47,576 nt of DNA from an uncultured Prevotella sp. (GCA_946403845.1 CAMJBL010000017.1:1-47576), one strand, 5' to 3'; numbered from the stretch's first letter, positions 17,660-27,005 are shown. The notes: generated from the letters alone by a model not told the origin. Program-made: numbers and translations.

Positions 17660-17698
17660 GTGGCGGAAAAACCAAATTATTTTGAGTTTTTCCGCCAC
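17660..17698. terminator. Perfect 12-bp hairpin between the xylanase gene and metG
   Basis: GTGGCGGAAAAA (17660-17671) and TTTTTCCGCCAC (17687-17698) with a 15-base loop. It lies directly after the xylanase stop and upstream of the metG promoter, so it most likely terminates the xylanase transcript. Confidence 0.65.
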
Positions 17699-17717
17699 GT
17701 GAGTATCTTCAAGCAAC

Positions 17718-20327
17718 TTATTTGCTCAACTGCTTCTTGCCACGCTGGATGACAATGCCCTTATAGTTGGCATTCACCTTCTGGCCAGAGAGGTTGTAAA
17801 GCGCATCATCCGATGACGGCTCATCCATCACCACCCCATTGATGCCTGTTACCAAACTGAATTTAATCTTATCAATGTTGCAGTTTGAACCGGTAATGAT
17901 GAGGCGGAGAATCTGCTCGCCAGCCTCCAGTTCTACGGTTCCCTCTACAACCTTATAAGTATCCCAGCTATTGTTACCAGTCTGCGGTACTTTGACATCT
18001 GCCAGTTTCGTGATAGTCTTATCTTTCCTTATGTTGATTGAGAATCCGGAGTTTGTGGTACCTGAAGAGACCGTCGCTTCATAGCTGTAAGTACCGGCTT
18101 CCTTCACATTGATCGTATATTCTACCCACTCGCCTGTATTTGTGTAACCGATGGCTTTGCCATTATTGCCGTTGACGATATCCACGCCATCTGCAGAACG
18201 GTAATTAGCATCACCCTGATTATCCGGATCGTTATCATGGTAAGCGGCACCTTCACCACCCTTATCGAAATACTCGGCCTGTAAGGTTCCTGGAATATTA
18301 AAGGGCTTGCCGGCAGCAAATGGTTCACGCTTAGGATTGACGTTCAGGGTATAAGTGGCCGTCTTCGACTTGCCATCGACATCTGTTGCGATAGCTGTAA
18401 CAGTATAACGGCCTTGCTCTGTAGGCTCATATTCAATGGTATAAGGTGCCTCCGTCAACGTAGCGATCAGCAGGTTGTTCACATACACCTTCACATTGGC
18501 AATGGTACTCGTCTTCGACGAAGCATTCACCGTGATAGTAGCTTTATCGCCGCCAAGAATGGCAACAGACGTGTCTTCAGAGAAACCAACCTCAATATTT
18601 TCATCCTGACTGTCTTTCTGGAAGGTAAGGTTCTTGATATAGAAACCGCCCTTGTCGATATTCAGACAGAGTCTGTGACGACCGGCTGTCAGCGGCTTCT
18701 TGAGGTCTAAATGCATTGTCTGGAAATTGGTGTTGCTGCCAGTCTTTGGAACCTCTATCATGTCTGCGAAGAATGTCAGACCGTCGAGAGAATACTCTGA
18801 CAGGTGGAAAGTACCACCATTAACCGTTGAGGCCACTTCAGCATCGAAAGTATAGAGTCCGTCTTCCTTCACATCCACCGTATACTCCATCCATCCACCA
18901 GTCTGGGTGGCGGATCCTGTACGTGAAGCTTTGTTATAGACGACGCCAGAAGCACCCTTGTCATATTCTCCCACGACAATGGTACCTGGCAAGGTGAATG
19001 CGGTCTCATTGTATGGCTCACGCTTTGCTGTTGTGCTTAACGCTGTAATGACTGAGTAACGCTCATATGTCTTGCCGTCGTTGGTATAAACGATGGCCTT
19101 CAGCGTCTTTTTTCCAGAAGTGGCAGGGGTATATTCTGTCACGTAGGGTTCCTCTGTCATCGTGGCTAACAATTCATTCTCGGCATACAGTTCCACCTTG
19201 TCAATGGCAATGTCAGCCTTTTCTGCCTTGTAATCATCCGTGATGACAGTACGTACCTTGACGGGCAGAACATCGCCAGCGGCAACCTTTGTCTCCAGAG
19301 GCTTCACAAACACGCCCATACGCTTCTTCATGCCTGGATAGGGACTCTTGGCATTCTTGGCAGCATCGCTCTGCATATACTCACGCAACCAGGTCATGGC
19401 AGGACGATCCTTGCCGTTCTTGATGATACCAGAGTTATCAACCCAAGTCGCTCCATGGATAAAGCCCCAGATGGTGACACCTGCGCAGTAGTCAGCTTCC
19501 CACATCAATGGGAGAATACTTTCATATTGCTGTTTCTGCTTGTTATCATCTGCGATATCGATATCCAATTCTGTGATGTACATAGGCATCTTCAGAGCGT
19601 CCTGCTGCTTTTTCATCACGTTCTTCAGATTGGTTGCACTGATGTTATTCACATCGTGCGACTGGTTGCCATAGGCATCGATAGGGGCGCCGGCATCACG
19701 CAGCGTCTGCACTAAGGTGATGTAGGCGTCCACATCATGCTGGAAAGAATTATAGTCATTGTAAATCAGGATGGAATTGGGGAAGCGCTCATGAGCCAGC
19801 TCGAAGGCTTTGATGAGCCAGTCGTAACCGGTCTTACCTTCACCGCCCAACGACTCCTTCATCATCGGGTTACCTTGCTGGTGCATACCCACAGCCTCGT
19901 TAACCACGTCGATCATTGGCAAGGTGGCATATTTGTCTCTGATATGGTCAAACCAGTTCAGAATGGCAGCATAGCGCTCTTTGATTGACAGACTGGTACT
20001 GAACCAGTTTGGATATTGTGCACCCCAAACGAAGGCATGGAACTTATAGGTGAAGTTATGTTGATTGGCATAGTTGAAAGCCCTGTCACAACCCCAGTTA
20101 AAGCTGCCTCTTGTTCCTTCAACAGATTGCCACTTAGACTCGTTTTCACAAGTAATCTGGTTCCAGAGTTTATAGTACGATGCTACACCGCCTCCAGCCT
20201 CAACTTGGCCTCGTGTGGTAATGTTACCCAGGAACTTGTCCGGATTGCTTGATAACTGTGCATGCGCAGCGGTCGTCAAGAGACCGGCAGCACATACGAA
20301 AATTGTTTTTTTCAGTGATTTCTTCAT
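17718..20327 (-). CDS. GH10 endo-1,4-beta-xylanase with two CBM6-like modules
   Basis: An 869-residue secreted enzyme that cuts internal beta-1,4 bonds of xylan. After a signal peptide (1-24, ending AHAQ) comes the GH10 barrel (about 30-335): substrate-binding CENESKW, acid/base Glu144 in DVVNEAVG and nucleophile Glu253 in YITELDI. Next are an Ig-like linker (about 345-430), a CBM6-like module (FTLPGTIVVGEYDKG, about 440-575), a second Ig-like domain (about 580-670) and a second CBM6-like module (FNIPGTLQAEYFDKGGEG, about 675-825). The tail ALYNLSGQKVNANYKGIVIQ with a final basic run is a type IX secretion-like sorting signal. The symporter and TonB receptor nearby are encoded on the same strand but each has its own promoter. 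Confidence 0.92.
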   Translation of the reverse strand: MKKSLKKTIFVCAAGLLTTAAHAQLSSNPDKFLGNITTRGQVEAGGGVASYYKLWNQITCENESKWQSVEGTRGSFNWGCDRAFNYANQHNFTYKFHAFVWGAQYPNWFSTSLSIKERYAAILNWFDHIRDKYATLPMIDVVNEAVGMHQQGNPMMKESLGGEGKTGYDWLIKAFELAHERFPNSILIYNDYNSFQHDVDAYITLVQTLRDAGAPIDAYGNQSHDVNNISATNLKNVMKKQQDALKMPMYITELDIDIADDNKQKQQYESILPLMWEADYCAGVTIWGFIHGATWVDNSGIIKNGKDRPAMTWLREYMQSDAAKNAKSPYPGMKKRMGVFVKPLETKVAAGDVLPVKVRTVITDDYKAEKADIAIDKVELYAENELLATMTEEPYVTEYTPATSGKKTLKAIVYTNDGKTYERYSVITALSTTAKREPYNETAFTLPGTIVVGEYDKGASGVVYNKASRTGSATQTGGWMEYTVDVKEDGLYTFDAEVASTVNGGTFHLSEYSLDGLTFFADMIEVPKTGSNTNFQTMHLDLKKPLTAGRHRLCLNIDKGGFYIKNLTFQKDSQDENIEVGFSEDTSVAILGGDKATITVNASSKTSTIANVKVYVNNLLIATLTEAPYTIEYEPTEQGRYTVTAIATDVDGKSKTATYTLNVNPKREPFAAGKPFNIPGTLQAEYFDKGGEGAAYHDNDPDNQGDANYRSADGVDIVNGNNGKAIGYTNTGEWVEYTINVKEAGTYSYEATVSSGTTNSGFSINIRKDKTITKLADVKVPQTGNNSWDTYKVVEGTVELEAGEQILRLIITGSNCNIDKIKFSLVTGINGVVMDEPSSDDALYNLSGQKVNANYKGIVIQRGKKQLSK

Positions 20328-20357
20328 TGTAGTTTATTATTGTTTTGATTTTCGCTG

Positions 20358-20365
20358 CAAAGGTA
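20358..20365 (-). promoter_or_regulatory. Bacteroidota -7 element for the xylanase gene
   Basis: Minus-strand TACCTTTG, 30 bases before the ATG at 20327. It lies in the 49-bp gap after the symporter stop. Confidence 0.75.
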
Positions 20366-20376
20366 GCTATTTATTA

Positions 20377-21816
20377 CTATTTACTTTTTGTACTATGTTT
20401 CAAAAAAGTTAGGAAATGTGTCAGCCATAGCCCAATAAAGGTCAGCAGGCCGTTGAGCATCAGCAGTTCGTAGCCGAAACGATAGTTCCACAGGTGTTGC
20501 GTCATCATGTCGAGCGCATAGCAAATCACAGGGGATGCGATGCAGATATAAGGCACCAGACGGTCATTTGGCTGCTGCTTGGTGAAGAGTCCGAAGACAA
20601 ATAGTCCGAGCAGCGGACCATAGGTATAAGAGGCGAGAATATAGACGGCATCGATGAGCGATGTGGAGTTGACAGCCTTGAACAACAGGATAAACAAGAC
20701 AAAGATGAAACACATGGCTATATGCATGCGCTTTCGCAACAGTTCGTTGTCGGGTTGGCGACGGATATCCACGCAATAGCAGGTGGTGAGCGATGTCAAG
20801 GCGGAATCGGCACTCGAGAACGAAGCGGCCACAATACCCAAGACAAATAAGTGAAGAGTGAAGAATGAAGAGTGAAGAATGCTGGTGCCTTGAACGAAGG
20901 TGGGGAGCAGTTCATCGCCTTTGAGTTCTGAACCCAACACCATCGACAGCAGCACACCCAATGAGAGGAAGAGCAGGTTGGCGGGTACGAAGGCGACACC
21001 ATAGGTACACATATCTTTCTGTGCATCGCGCAGGGTCTTGCAGGTCAGGTTCTTCTGCATCATGTCCTGATCGAGTCCCGTCATCACGATGGCGATGAAG
21101 GCACCGCTCAGAAACTGTTTCCAGAAGTTATGTGGCGACACCCAGTCGTCGAACACGAAGATGCGGCTCATCTCACTATCAGCAATGGCACTGACAGCCT
21201 CACCCACAGAAAAGTGCAACTGTCCGATAGCCTCCAAGATGATCAGCATTAAGGCCGTAAAGAGGCATAAGGTCTGGAAGGTATCCGTAAACACCAGCGT
21301 CCCGATGCCGCCCCGACGTGTATAGAGCCAGATGAGCAGCACCATCCCCACCACATTCACGACAAAGGGAATTCCCGCCGGTTCGAAAACGAACTGCTGG
21401 AGGATGATGCAGACCACGTAAAACCGCACTGAAGCACCCACCATCTTCGACAACAGGAAGAACCAAGCGCCCGTCTGATAAGAACGGTTTCCAAGCCGCT
21501 GACCTAAATAGGTATAGATGCTCGTCAGCTGGAGGCGGTAATAGAGCGGCAACAGCACAAAAGCGATGATGAAGTAGCCCACGATAAAACCAAGGCACAT
21601 CTGCAGATAGGTCATCTGCGACGTCAGCACCATACCTGGCACGCTGACGAAAGTAACACCGGATATCGAGGCACCTATCATACCGAAGGCCACCATATAC
21701 CAAGGCGCCTTGCGGTTGGCACGATAGAACATATCGTTATTGGCCTTGCGGCTCGTCAGGTGACTGATGCCGAAAAGCACGACGAAATATGCCAGGACTA
21801 TCAGGAGTATCGTCAT
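20377..21816 (-). CDS. Sodium:solute symporter (SSS family)
   Basis: A polytopic inner-membrane transporter of 479 residues with about 13 hydrophobic segments. Family signals are the N-terminal FYRANRKAPWYMVAFGMIGASISGVTFVSVPG, the RFYVVCIILQ segment and the late FSSADSALTSLTTCY, which corresponds to the conserved sodium-binding helix. The substrate cannot be told from sequence; a sugar or organic acid is possible. I chose the ATG at 21816 because the -7 element lies only 10 bases upstream; an in-frame start at 21849 would be ahead of the promoter. The loop before the sodium-binding helix contains a heptamer-repeat-encoded segment (ILHSSFFTLHLF) that looks inserted. Confidence 0.85.
   Translation of the reverse strand: MTILLIVLAYFVVLFGISHLTSRKANNDMFYRANRKAPWYMVAFGMIGASISGVTFVSVPGMVLTSQMTYLQMCLGFIVGYFIIAFVLLPLYYRLQLTSIYTYLGQRLGNRSYQTGAWFFLLSKMVGASVRFYVVCIILQQFVFEPAGIPFVVNVVGMVLLIWLYTRRGGIGTLVFTDTFQTLCLFTALMLIILEAIGQLHFSVGEAVSAIADSEMSRIFVFDDWVSPHNFWKQFLSGAFIAIVMTGLDQDMMQKNLTCKTLRDAQKDMCTYGVAFVPANLLFLSLGVLLSMVLGSELKGDELLPTFVQGTSILHSSFFTLHLFVLGIVAASFSSADSALTSLTTCYCVDIRRQPDNELLRKRMHIAMCFIFVLFILLFKAVNSTSLIDAVYILASYTYGPLLGLFVFGLFTKQQPNDRLVPYICIASPVICYALDMMTQHLWNYRFGYELLMLNGLLTFIGLWLTHFLTFLKHSTKSK
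20851..20878 (+). repeat. Heptamer short tandem repeat (GTGAAGA x4) inside the symporter gene
   Basis: Units GTGAAGA, GTGAAGA, ATGAAGA, GTGAAGA. Translated on the minus strand they give ILHSSFFTLH in the symporter. Same unit family as the clusters at 5199, 5307 and 14579. Confidence 0.85.
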
Positions 21817-21822
21817 AACAGA

Positions 21823-21876
21823 CTGCAAAGTTAAACAATTTTTTGGCACGCGCCAAAAAAATGCCCAACTTTGCAG
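21823..21876. repeat. 54-bp two-tier dyad upstream of the symporter gene
   Basis: Outer arms CTGCAAAGTT (21823-21832) and AACTTTGCAG (21867-21876) and inner arms TTTTTTGGC (21839-21847) and GCCAAAAAA (21852-21860) share one centre at 21849.5. The left outer arm contains the symporter's -7 element. It could terminate the upstream TonB-receptor transcript, act as an operator or be the remnant of a small element. Confidence 0.75.
21826..21833 (-). promoter_or_regulatory. Bacteroidota -7 element for the symporter gene
   Basis: Minus-strand TAACTTTG, only 9 bases between it and the ATG at 21816, implying a nearly leaderless mRNA. Confidence 0.65.
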
Positions 21877-21894
21877 CCGATACCACCACTTATC

Positions 21895-24267
21895 TTAGAA
21901 TTCCACTCTATAAGCGATATTGGGGAATGTCAGCGAGGTGAACTTATCGACGATCTCGTGTGTCTTCAGATCGAAGGTCTGCCCTTGGAACGTCTTCATC
22001 TGAAGATATTCGAGAATGAAGTGATGCGAGGTATGCTTCTTGTTGATGGTATATTTCACGGAGAAGGCATAGCCCACATTCATTCCCTTCTGCTCGGAGT
22101 AGGGGTCAGCGCCGTCAACCTCAGGAATCGACTTGTCGGGACGCTTCATGATATCCTCGAAGGTGGTACCTTCAGGAATCGGGGTATAGCGGTCGCCACC
22201 CATCAGCGTGAGTCGGCCATTGACGCCAAACACATTTTTGCGGGCCTTGCCTACCATCCACTCTTTACCACCCAGGATATTCGTGATATAGCCGCGATCG
22301 TGGCGTGAGTGGTGCCACTCGCCTTGGGCATCACGATATTCTGACTTGAATAAGGTCGCTGTCAGCATACCGTAGAAGCCATCCTTCAGATAGCGCTCCA
22401 GCGTGAGGTCGATACCATAGTTACGACCAGCCCCCTCGTTTACCAATGCACGATCCTGGAGGAAACTGCGATGATTGAGAATCGAATAGGTGCTACCCTG
22501 CTCCACGGGCACGTCGAAGAGCCACTGCCAGTAGGGCTCGATCTTCAGCATGGCATTCTCGCCCAAACGTTGGGCAAACGAGGCAGAGATATGGTGCGAA
22601 CGGGTCAGGCCGAGATCCTCATTAGGATTGCCATCCGCCATCGTGACAAAATACGTGTCAGTAGACTCCTTACGACTGTTCAGGGCATAGGCCAGCGAGA
22701 GCGTGCTCGATGGCGAGGTCTTATACTGCATGCTGACACGCGGTTCCACAAGCCACTGGTTGTTCAGGTTGAACCACATCACATTCACACCTGCCACTGT
22801 CGAGAGCCGCTTGCTAAGTGCCACCTTGTGATTGGTATACAAACGCGTCAGACCCGTATTTCCTTCTGACTCATAGACACGATACAACGGACCGCCTGTC
22901 TCGTGAATCCAGTCGAGCCATGTGTTGAAGTCGAGGTGCTGATGCTCGAAGCCGTTCTGCATCGTATAGCGCGACGAGAACTTATGCTGGTGCTGCGTGC
23001 TGATGATTACATTCCACTGCGCATTGCGCCCATCCATGCCTGGCGTCTGCGTCATCTGCTCGTCGTAATTATTGACGCCCAGTTTCCGGTAGGCGCCCGT
23101 AAAGGCCACGCTGGAGTGAAGTGTGCCACCCGACTTGAAGCGAATCGTGTGGGTAAGTCCCAAGGCACAGTTACGCTGACGTGACCAGGAGTCATTCGAG
23201 TCCCATAACGTTTCCCATTCCGACACGTCAGGCACCTCGTTCTCATAGTTGTCAACCAAGCCTGTAAACCACAAGGCGAAAGTTCCTGCTTTCGTGGTGG
23301 GCATATTCAGTTTGAAACTCAGATCCTGATAGTCGAGTGTTTCTTTTTCCATATTGATGGCGTGCAACTTCTTGGCGATTTCAAGGAAACTGTAACGGTA
23401 GTTCACGAGATACGAGGCCTTCGACCCCTTACCCAAAGGACCCTCGGAGGCGAAATCGACACCCAAGGTTCCCACTTGCACGGCATGCTCGTATTTGGTG
23501 TTGTTACCCACACGCATCTTCATGTCGAAGGCACCAGAGAGGGCATTGCCAAACTCTGCCGGCATGGCTCCCGTGAGGAAATCGCTATTGGCCAGAACCG
23601 TTCCGTTGAGCGAGGTAAACACACCACCGCCAGCTTCTGTGATCTCTGCAAAGTGGTTGGGATTGTTCACCTCGACTCCCTCCACACGCCATTGCAACAT
23701 CTGTGGCGAGTTACCGTGAATCGAGATGCCGTTGGTAGCACCGCCCGTCGCTACACCAGCAAACATCGAGGCCGTACGGGCAGGATCGGCCATACCGCCA
23801 GCATAGCGGGTGGCCTCCTCTACACTGAACATACGGGCACCCACTTGCGCCATCTCATTCAGGGGCTGCTGCTTGTTCACGCGGGGCTTGATCACCACCT
23901 CGCCCAATTCCGAGATACTTTCTCGCATGCGCAGGTTCAATACCAATTCCTTACCCGACGACACCAACTGCTCTTTCAGCAGTACAGGTTCGTAGCCAAT
24001 ATAGCTCGCACGGACCGAATGTCGTCCTACGGGTACATGATAAATCACAAAGTTACCATCGATATCCGATACGGTAGCCAGAGTAGTGCCGTTTTCAACG
24101 GTAATCGTCACACCAATCATCGGCTCACCCGAAGCCACGTCGCAGACCTGTCCGCGAACGGTCTGAGTGGTCTGGTCCATCTGGTTTACGGTCTCTTCCT
24201 GAGCCCTCATCACTGAGGATGAAAGCAGCATCATGGTCATCGCTGCTCCTAAAAACAATCTTTTCAT
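21895..24267 (-). CDS. TonB-dependent receptor with carboxypeptidase-like regulatory domain
   Basis: A 790-residue outer-membrane receptor. After the signal peptide (about 1-23) comes a CarboxypepD_reg-like beta-sandwich (TVRGQVCDVASGEPMIGVTITV, about 36-115), a plug domain (about 130-235, with NGISIHGNSPQMLQWRVEGVEV) and a 22-stranded-type barrel to the terminal Phe of YRVEF, as expected for an outer-membrane protein. It takes up a substrate with TonB energy, but no SusD partner is adjacent, so it is not a classic SusC/SusD pair. The neighbouring xylanase and symporter hint at carbohydrate uptake, but metal or cofactor uptake is equally possible. Own promoter at 24315. Confidence 0.88.
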   Translation of the reverse strand: MKRLFLGAAMTMMLLSSSVMRAQEETVNQMDQTTQTVRGQVCDVASGEPMIGVTITVENGTTLATVSDIDGNFVIYHVPVGRHSVRASYIGYEPVLLKEQLVSSGKELVLNLRMRESISELGEVVIKPRVNKQQPLNEMAQVGARMFSVEEATRYAGGMADPARTASMFAGVATGGATNGISIHGNSPQMLQWRVEGVEVNNPNHFAEITEAGGGVFTSLNGTVLANSDFLTGAMPAEFGNALSGAFDMKMRVGNNTKYEHAVQVGTLGVDFASEGPLGKGSKASYLVNYRYSFLEIAKKLHAINMEKETLDYQDLSFKLNMPTTKAGTFALWFTGLVDNYENEVPDVSEWETLWDSNDSWSRQRNCALGLTHTIRFKSGGTLHSSVAFTGAYRKLGVNNYDEQMTQTPGMDGRNAQWNVIISTQHQHKFSSRYTMQNGFEHQHLDFNTWLDWIHETGGPLYRVYESEGNTGLTRLYTNHKVALSKRLSTVAGVNVMWFNLNNQWLVEPRVSMQYKTSPSSTLSLAYALNSRKESTDTYFVTMADGNPNEDLGLTRSHHISASFAQRLGENAMLKIEPYWQWLFDVPVEQGSTYSILNHRSFLQDRALVNEGAGRNYGIDLTLERYLKDGFYGMLTATLFKSEYRDAQGEWHHSRHDRGYITNILGGKEWMVGKARKNVFGVNGRLTLMGGDRYTPIPEGTTFEDIMKRPDKSIPEVDGADPYSEQKGMNVGYAFSVKYTINKKHTSHHFILEYLQMKTFQGQTFDLKTHEIVDKFTSLTFPNIAYRVEF

Positions 24268-24314
24268 CTTAAAACTATAATACCTTTAACTTAGTCTTCG
24301 TCTGTTTGACGTAG

Positions 24315-24322
24315 CAAAGGTA
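24315..24322 (-). promoter_or_regulatory. Bacteroidota -7 element for the TonB-dependent receptor
   Basis: Minus-strand TACCTTTG, 47 bases before the ATG at 24267. Confidence 0.72.
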
Positions 24323-24397
24323 AGAATAGTTGCAAAGCCCAGCAAATTTCTGGGATAAACAGCATAAATCTGTAACGAACGGCCGTTTTTAGCCCAC

Positions 24398-26899
24398 TTA
24401 TTTCAGGATCTTCTTGCCATTTTGGATATAGAGGCCCTTTTGCGGCTCACCCTGGATGCGACGGCCCTGCAGGTCGTAGATAGCAGGCTGGTTTGAAGGC
24501 GCTATCTCCTTTATCATTTGCGACAGACCCGCCGTGATGCCTTGGCCCGTGTACTGGCCGATAAAGAAGATTGAGCCTGTGCTCTGCTCGCTGATGATAT
24601 AGAAGAACGGGCGGTTGGCATGGAAGCTGACCTCACGCGGAACACTCGTTGCAGCGCTTACGTACGTAATCGCAGCAGCCTTTGTGCCTTCTTCATCGAG
24701 GTCGATAACGGCCTTCTGGAACATATCGTCGATGGAAAATGCCAGGTTGCCGAAATAGGGGAACTCTGCTGCTTCCGTAAAGGCTGTCGGCATACCCAAC
24801 GCTGTCATAATAGGCACTAAGTTGAGGTCGGTTTCTGATTTAATGCGTGGCATCTTCAGGTCAACGATGTACTCATCGTTACTCCTGAACCGCCAGTTCT
24901 TGCCGTTGATGGCGGCCAGTACGTCAGCGATGGTCTTCCCCTCACGTGGCAGGAAGATGGTCATCAGGTAAGCCCTGTTGCCGTAGTACAGACGCACAGC
25001 TTGGTAGAGGTCATTCTCGGTGTAATCAAACTCCTCTTTCTGGTGCATCATCGGCACGTTGGCACCGCCATTAAACGGTTCCTCGTTGGTGTTGGCCTTG
25101 TCGAACTTATTGACCCACGCACCCTTGAAGTAGAGTGCATTGAGCAGATAGCTGGTAGCTTGGCGATTGAAGGTGTTCTGATTCACAATCGTCGGGATCA
25201 TGCCGTGTGTATGCTCATTGCCCCATTGGTTGATGATGCCTATCGTGGCATCGTCGTTGAAGTCGAGGGCAGTAGGCGTCGCATCGTAGTAAGTATTGGC
25301 CTTCTCCACGAAGCCTGGCTGTAGCTCATAGCCTATACCGCTGTTCACGTAGATGGTATTGGCGATTTCGGCAGTGGTCTCACTGTCGAGCGTCGAGGCC
25401 TCGGTCAGCATCTTACGGCAGAAGTCGTTGATACCGTCAGCACCCGTCTCGCCAAAGCCCAGCACCTCGTTGATCTCCTGCTGGGTCTGACCAGCAGCAC
25501 CGTTGTTCATCATGCCCAAAGCGTAGGTGATGCTCAAGGGCGACATGATACTGCTTCCCTCGCCACGCGCCTGGCTGAAGAGGCGGAAGGCAAAGTCATT
25601 GTTACTCTCTACAAGCTGCTCTTCCTCGTCGGTAAGGCTGATGTCGTGGCGGGCATTCTCGATAGGTTCACCCAGATACTGGCCCATGAAGTAGATGCTG
25701 CCTGTGAAGCGGTCGCTGATGATGTAGAGGAAAGGACGGTCGGCAATGAAGAATTTTATTTCTGACGACTCGCTTTTGTCAGCCATCCCTATGACAGTCG
25801 CAGCAGCGGCCTCCGTACCCTTCTGGTCGAGTTTCAGGTGGGTCATCTGGCGCATCAGACTGATCCAGCACGGGTCGGAATTTGCCTCATTGTCGCCAAA
25901 ATAGCAGAAATCCATAAAGCCGTGTCCATCGTTTTTCAGAAAGGCATTCTTCATACCGAGCGATGTCATGATGTCTTCCAGATCCAAATTGGTGTCGGTC
26001 TCTATCATGGGCAAACTGACAGCCACCTTATATTCTTTGTAATCGGCGGTATTCCAGTTCTTGCCATTCATGACAGCCAACAAATCGTCGATCGTTTTGC
26101 CATAATGTGGGAAAAAGACTGACATCTGGTAAGAGCCGTTGCCGTATGGCAGGATGATAGACTTATAAAGATTGGTCTCTGCGTATTGGACACCGCTGTA
26201 TAGAAACATGTACGTAGCCGTGCATCGCCTTTCGTCGAAATAGTCTTTCTCAGTTTTTTTATCAAACGGACTAGTCCATGCACCTTTGAAACAGATGGCA
26301 TTCAGCAGGAAGCTCACCAGATTGGGGTCTTCCATATCCTCAGCCTTCAGCAGGTCGCGGATCATACCGTCAGTCTGGTCGGTAGCCCACTGGTTGATGA
26401 TGCCCAGCGAGGCCTCGTCGCTGAAGCTAAGCACAGAGGGCTTCGCATCGTAGTAGGTCGCTGCAGCTTCCTTAAAGGCCGATTTCAGCGAAATGTCTTT
26501 CCGGTCGCCGTTGAAGAAGATGCTGTTGGCAATCGCCATGCGTGTATTCTCGTCGAGCAGGGCAGTCTCCGTAAGCAACTTCCTGCAGAAGGCGTTCATC
26601 GTTGCCACGTCGGCATAGTCGGTCTGCTGTCCGCCAGAGAGTACCTGACAGATCTCCTCGCGGGTGATGCCCTCGGCACCGTTGTTGAGCATGCCCAGGG
26701 CGTAGGTGATGCTCAGTGGCGAGATCACCTGGCTCTCGGTGCTGCGTGTCTTGCGGAACAGGTTAAAGGCGAAGTCACTGTTCTGCTCCACCAGCTTACG
26801 CTCTGCCTCCGACAATTTTATCGTCTTCGTCTCACCATCCTGTGCCCAAGCCGTTACAGCCATCAGAATGGATAATACCATAAATGCGATCTTCTTCAT
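24398..26899 (-). CDS. Tandem (double) serpin with C-terminal sorting tail
   Basis: An 833-residue secreted protein with a signal peptide (ending TAWAQ) and two complete serpin domains (about 28-410 and 415-785). Each has the NNGA(E/A)G helix, the FLLNA/YLLNA-(I/L)-(C/Y)FKGAW strand and the C-terminal DRPFLYI/NRPFFYI strand. The hinges GTEAAAAT and GTKAAAIT are rich in small residues, as needed for loop insertion, so both should be inhibitory suicide inhibitors of serine or cysteine proteases. Counting from the hinge puts Lys at P1 (K-S bond) in domain 1, and a Ser/Thr region in the shorter loop of domain 2. The tail AIYDLQGRRIQGEPQKGLYI is a type IX-like sorting signal. The start is the ATG at 26899; a longer TTG start is unlikely. 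Confidence 0.92.
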   Translation of the reverse strand: MKKIAFMVLSILMAVTAWAQDGETKTIKLSEAERKLVEQNSDFAFNLFRKTRSTESQVISPLSITYALGMLNNGAEGITREEICQVLSGGQQTDYADVATMNAFCRKLLTETALLDENTRMAIANSIFFNGDRKDISLKSAFKEAAATYYDAKPSVLSFSDEASLGIINQWATDQTDGMIRDLLKAEDMEDPNLVSFLLNAICFKGAWTSPFDKKTEKDYFDERRCTATYMFLYSGVQYAETNLYKSIILPYGNGSYQMSVFFPHYGKTIDDLLAVMNGKNWNTADYKEYKVAVSLPMIETDTNLDLEDIMTSLGMKNAFLKNDGHGFMDFCYFGDNEANSDPCWISLMRQMTHLKLDQKGTEAAAATVIGMADKSESSEIKFFIADRPFLYIISDRFTGSIYFMGQYLGEPIENARHDISLTDEEEQLVESNNDFAFRLFSQARGEGSSIMSPLSITYALGMMNNGAAGQTQQEINEVLGFGETGADGINDFCRKMLTEASTLDSETTAEIANTIYVNSGIGYELQPGFVEKANTYYDATPTALDFNDDATIGIINQWGNEHTHGMIPTIVNQNTFNRQATSYLLNALYFKGAWVNKFDKANTNEEPFNGGANVPMMHQKEEFDYTENDLYQAVRLYYGNRAYLMTIFLPREGKTIADVLAAINGKNWRFRSNDEYIVDLKMPRIKSETDLNLVPIMTALGMPTAFTEAAEFPYFGNLAFSIDDMFQKAVIDLDEEGTKAAAITYVSAATSVPREVSFHANRPFFYIISEQSTGSIFFIGQYTGQGITAGLSQMIKEIAPSNQPAIYDLQGRRIQGEPQKGLYIQNGKKILK

Positions 26900-26928
26900 A
26901 CGCCACAAGATTTTATAGATTCCATTTG

Positions 26929-26936
26929 CAAAATTA
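26929..26936 (-). promoter_or_regulatory. Bacteroidota -7 element for the serpin gene
   Basis: Minus-strand TAATTTTG, 29 bases before the ATG at 26899. It is part of a 77-bp block repeated at 28760-28836. Confidence 0.7.
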
Positions 26937-27005
26937 CACCTTTCTTTTATATATAATGCAGAACTAACCCAAATACTGCACGGAGAGCCAATTATTTAAC
27001 AAAGT
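26929..27005. repeat. Duplicated promoter block, copy 1 (serpin)
   Basis: Aligns without gaps to 28760-28836, including the shared runs TATATAATGCAGAACTA and AATTATTTAACAA. It covers the -7 element and about 70 bases upstream. The 195-bp gap to the next gene holds nothing else I recognise. Confidence 0.85.
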
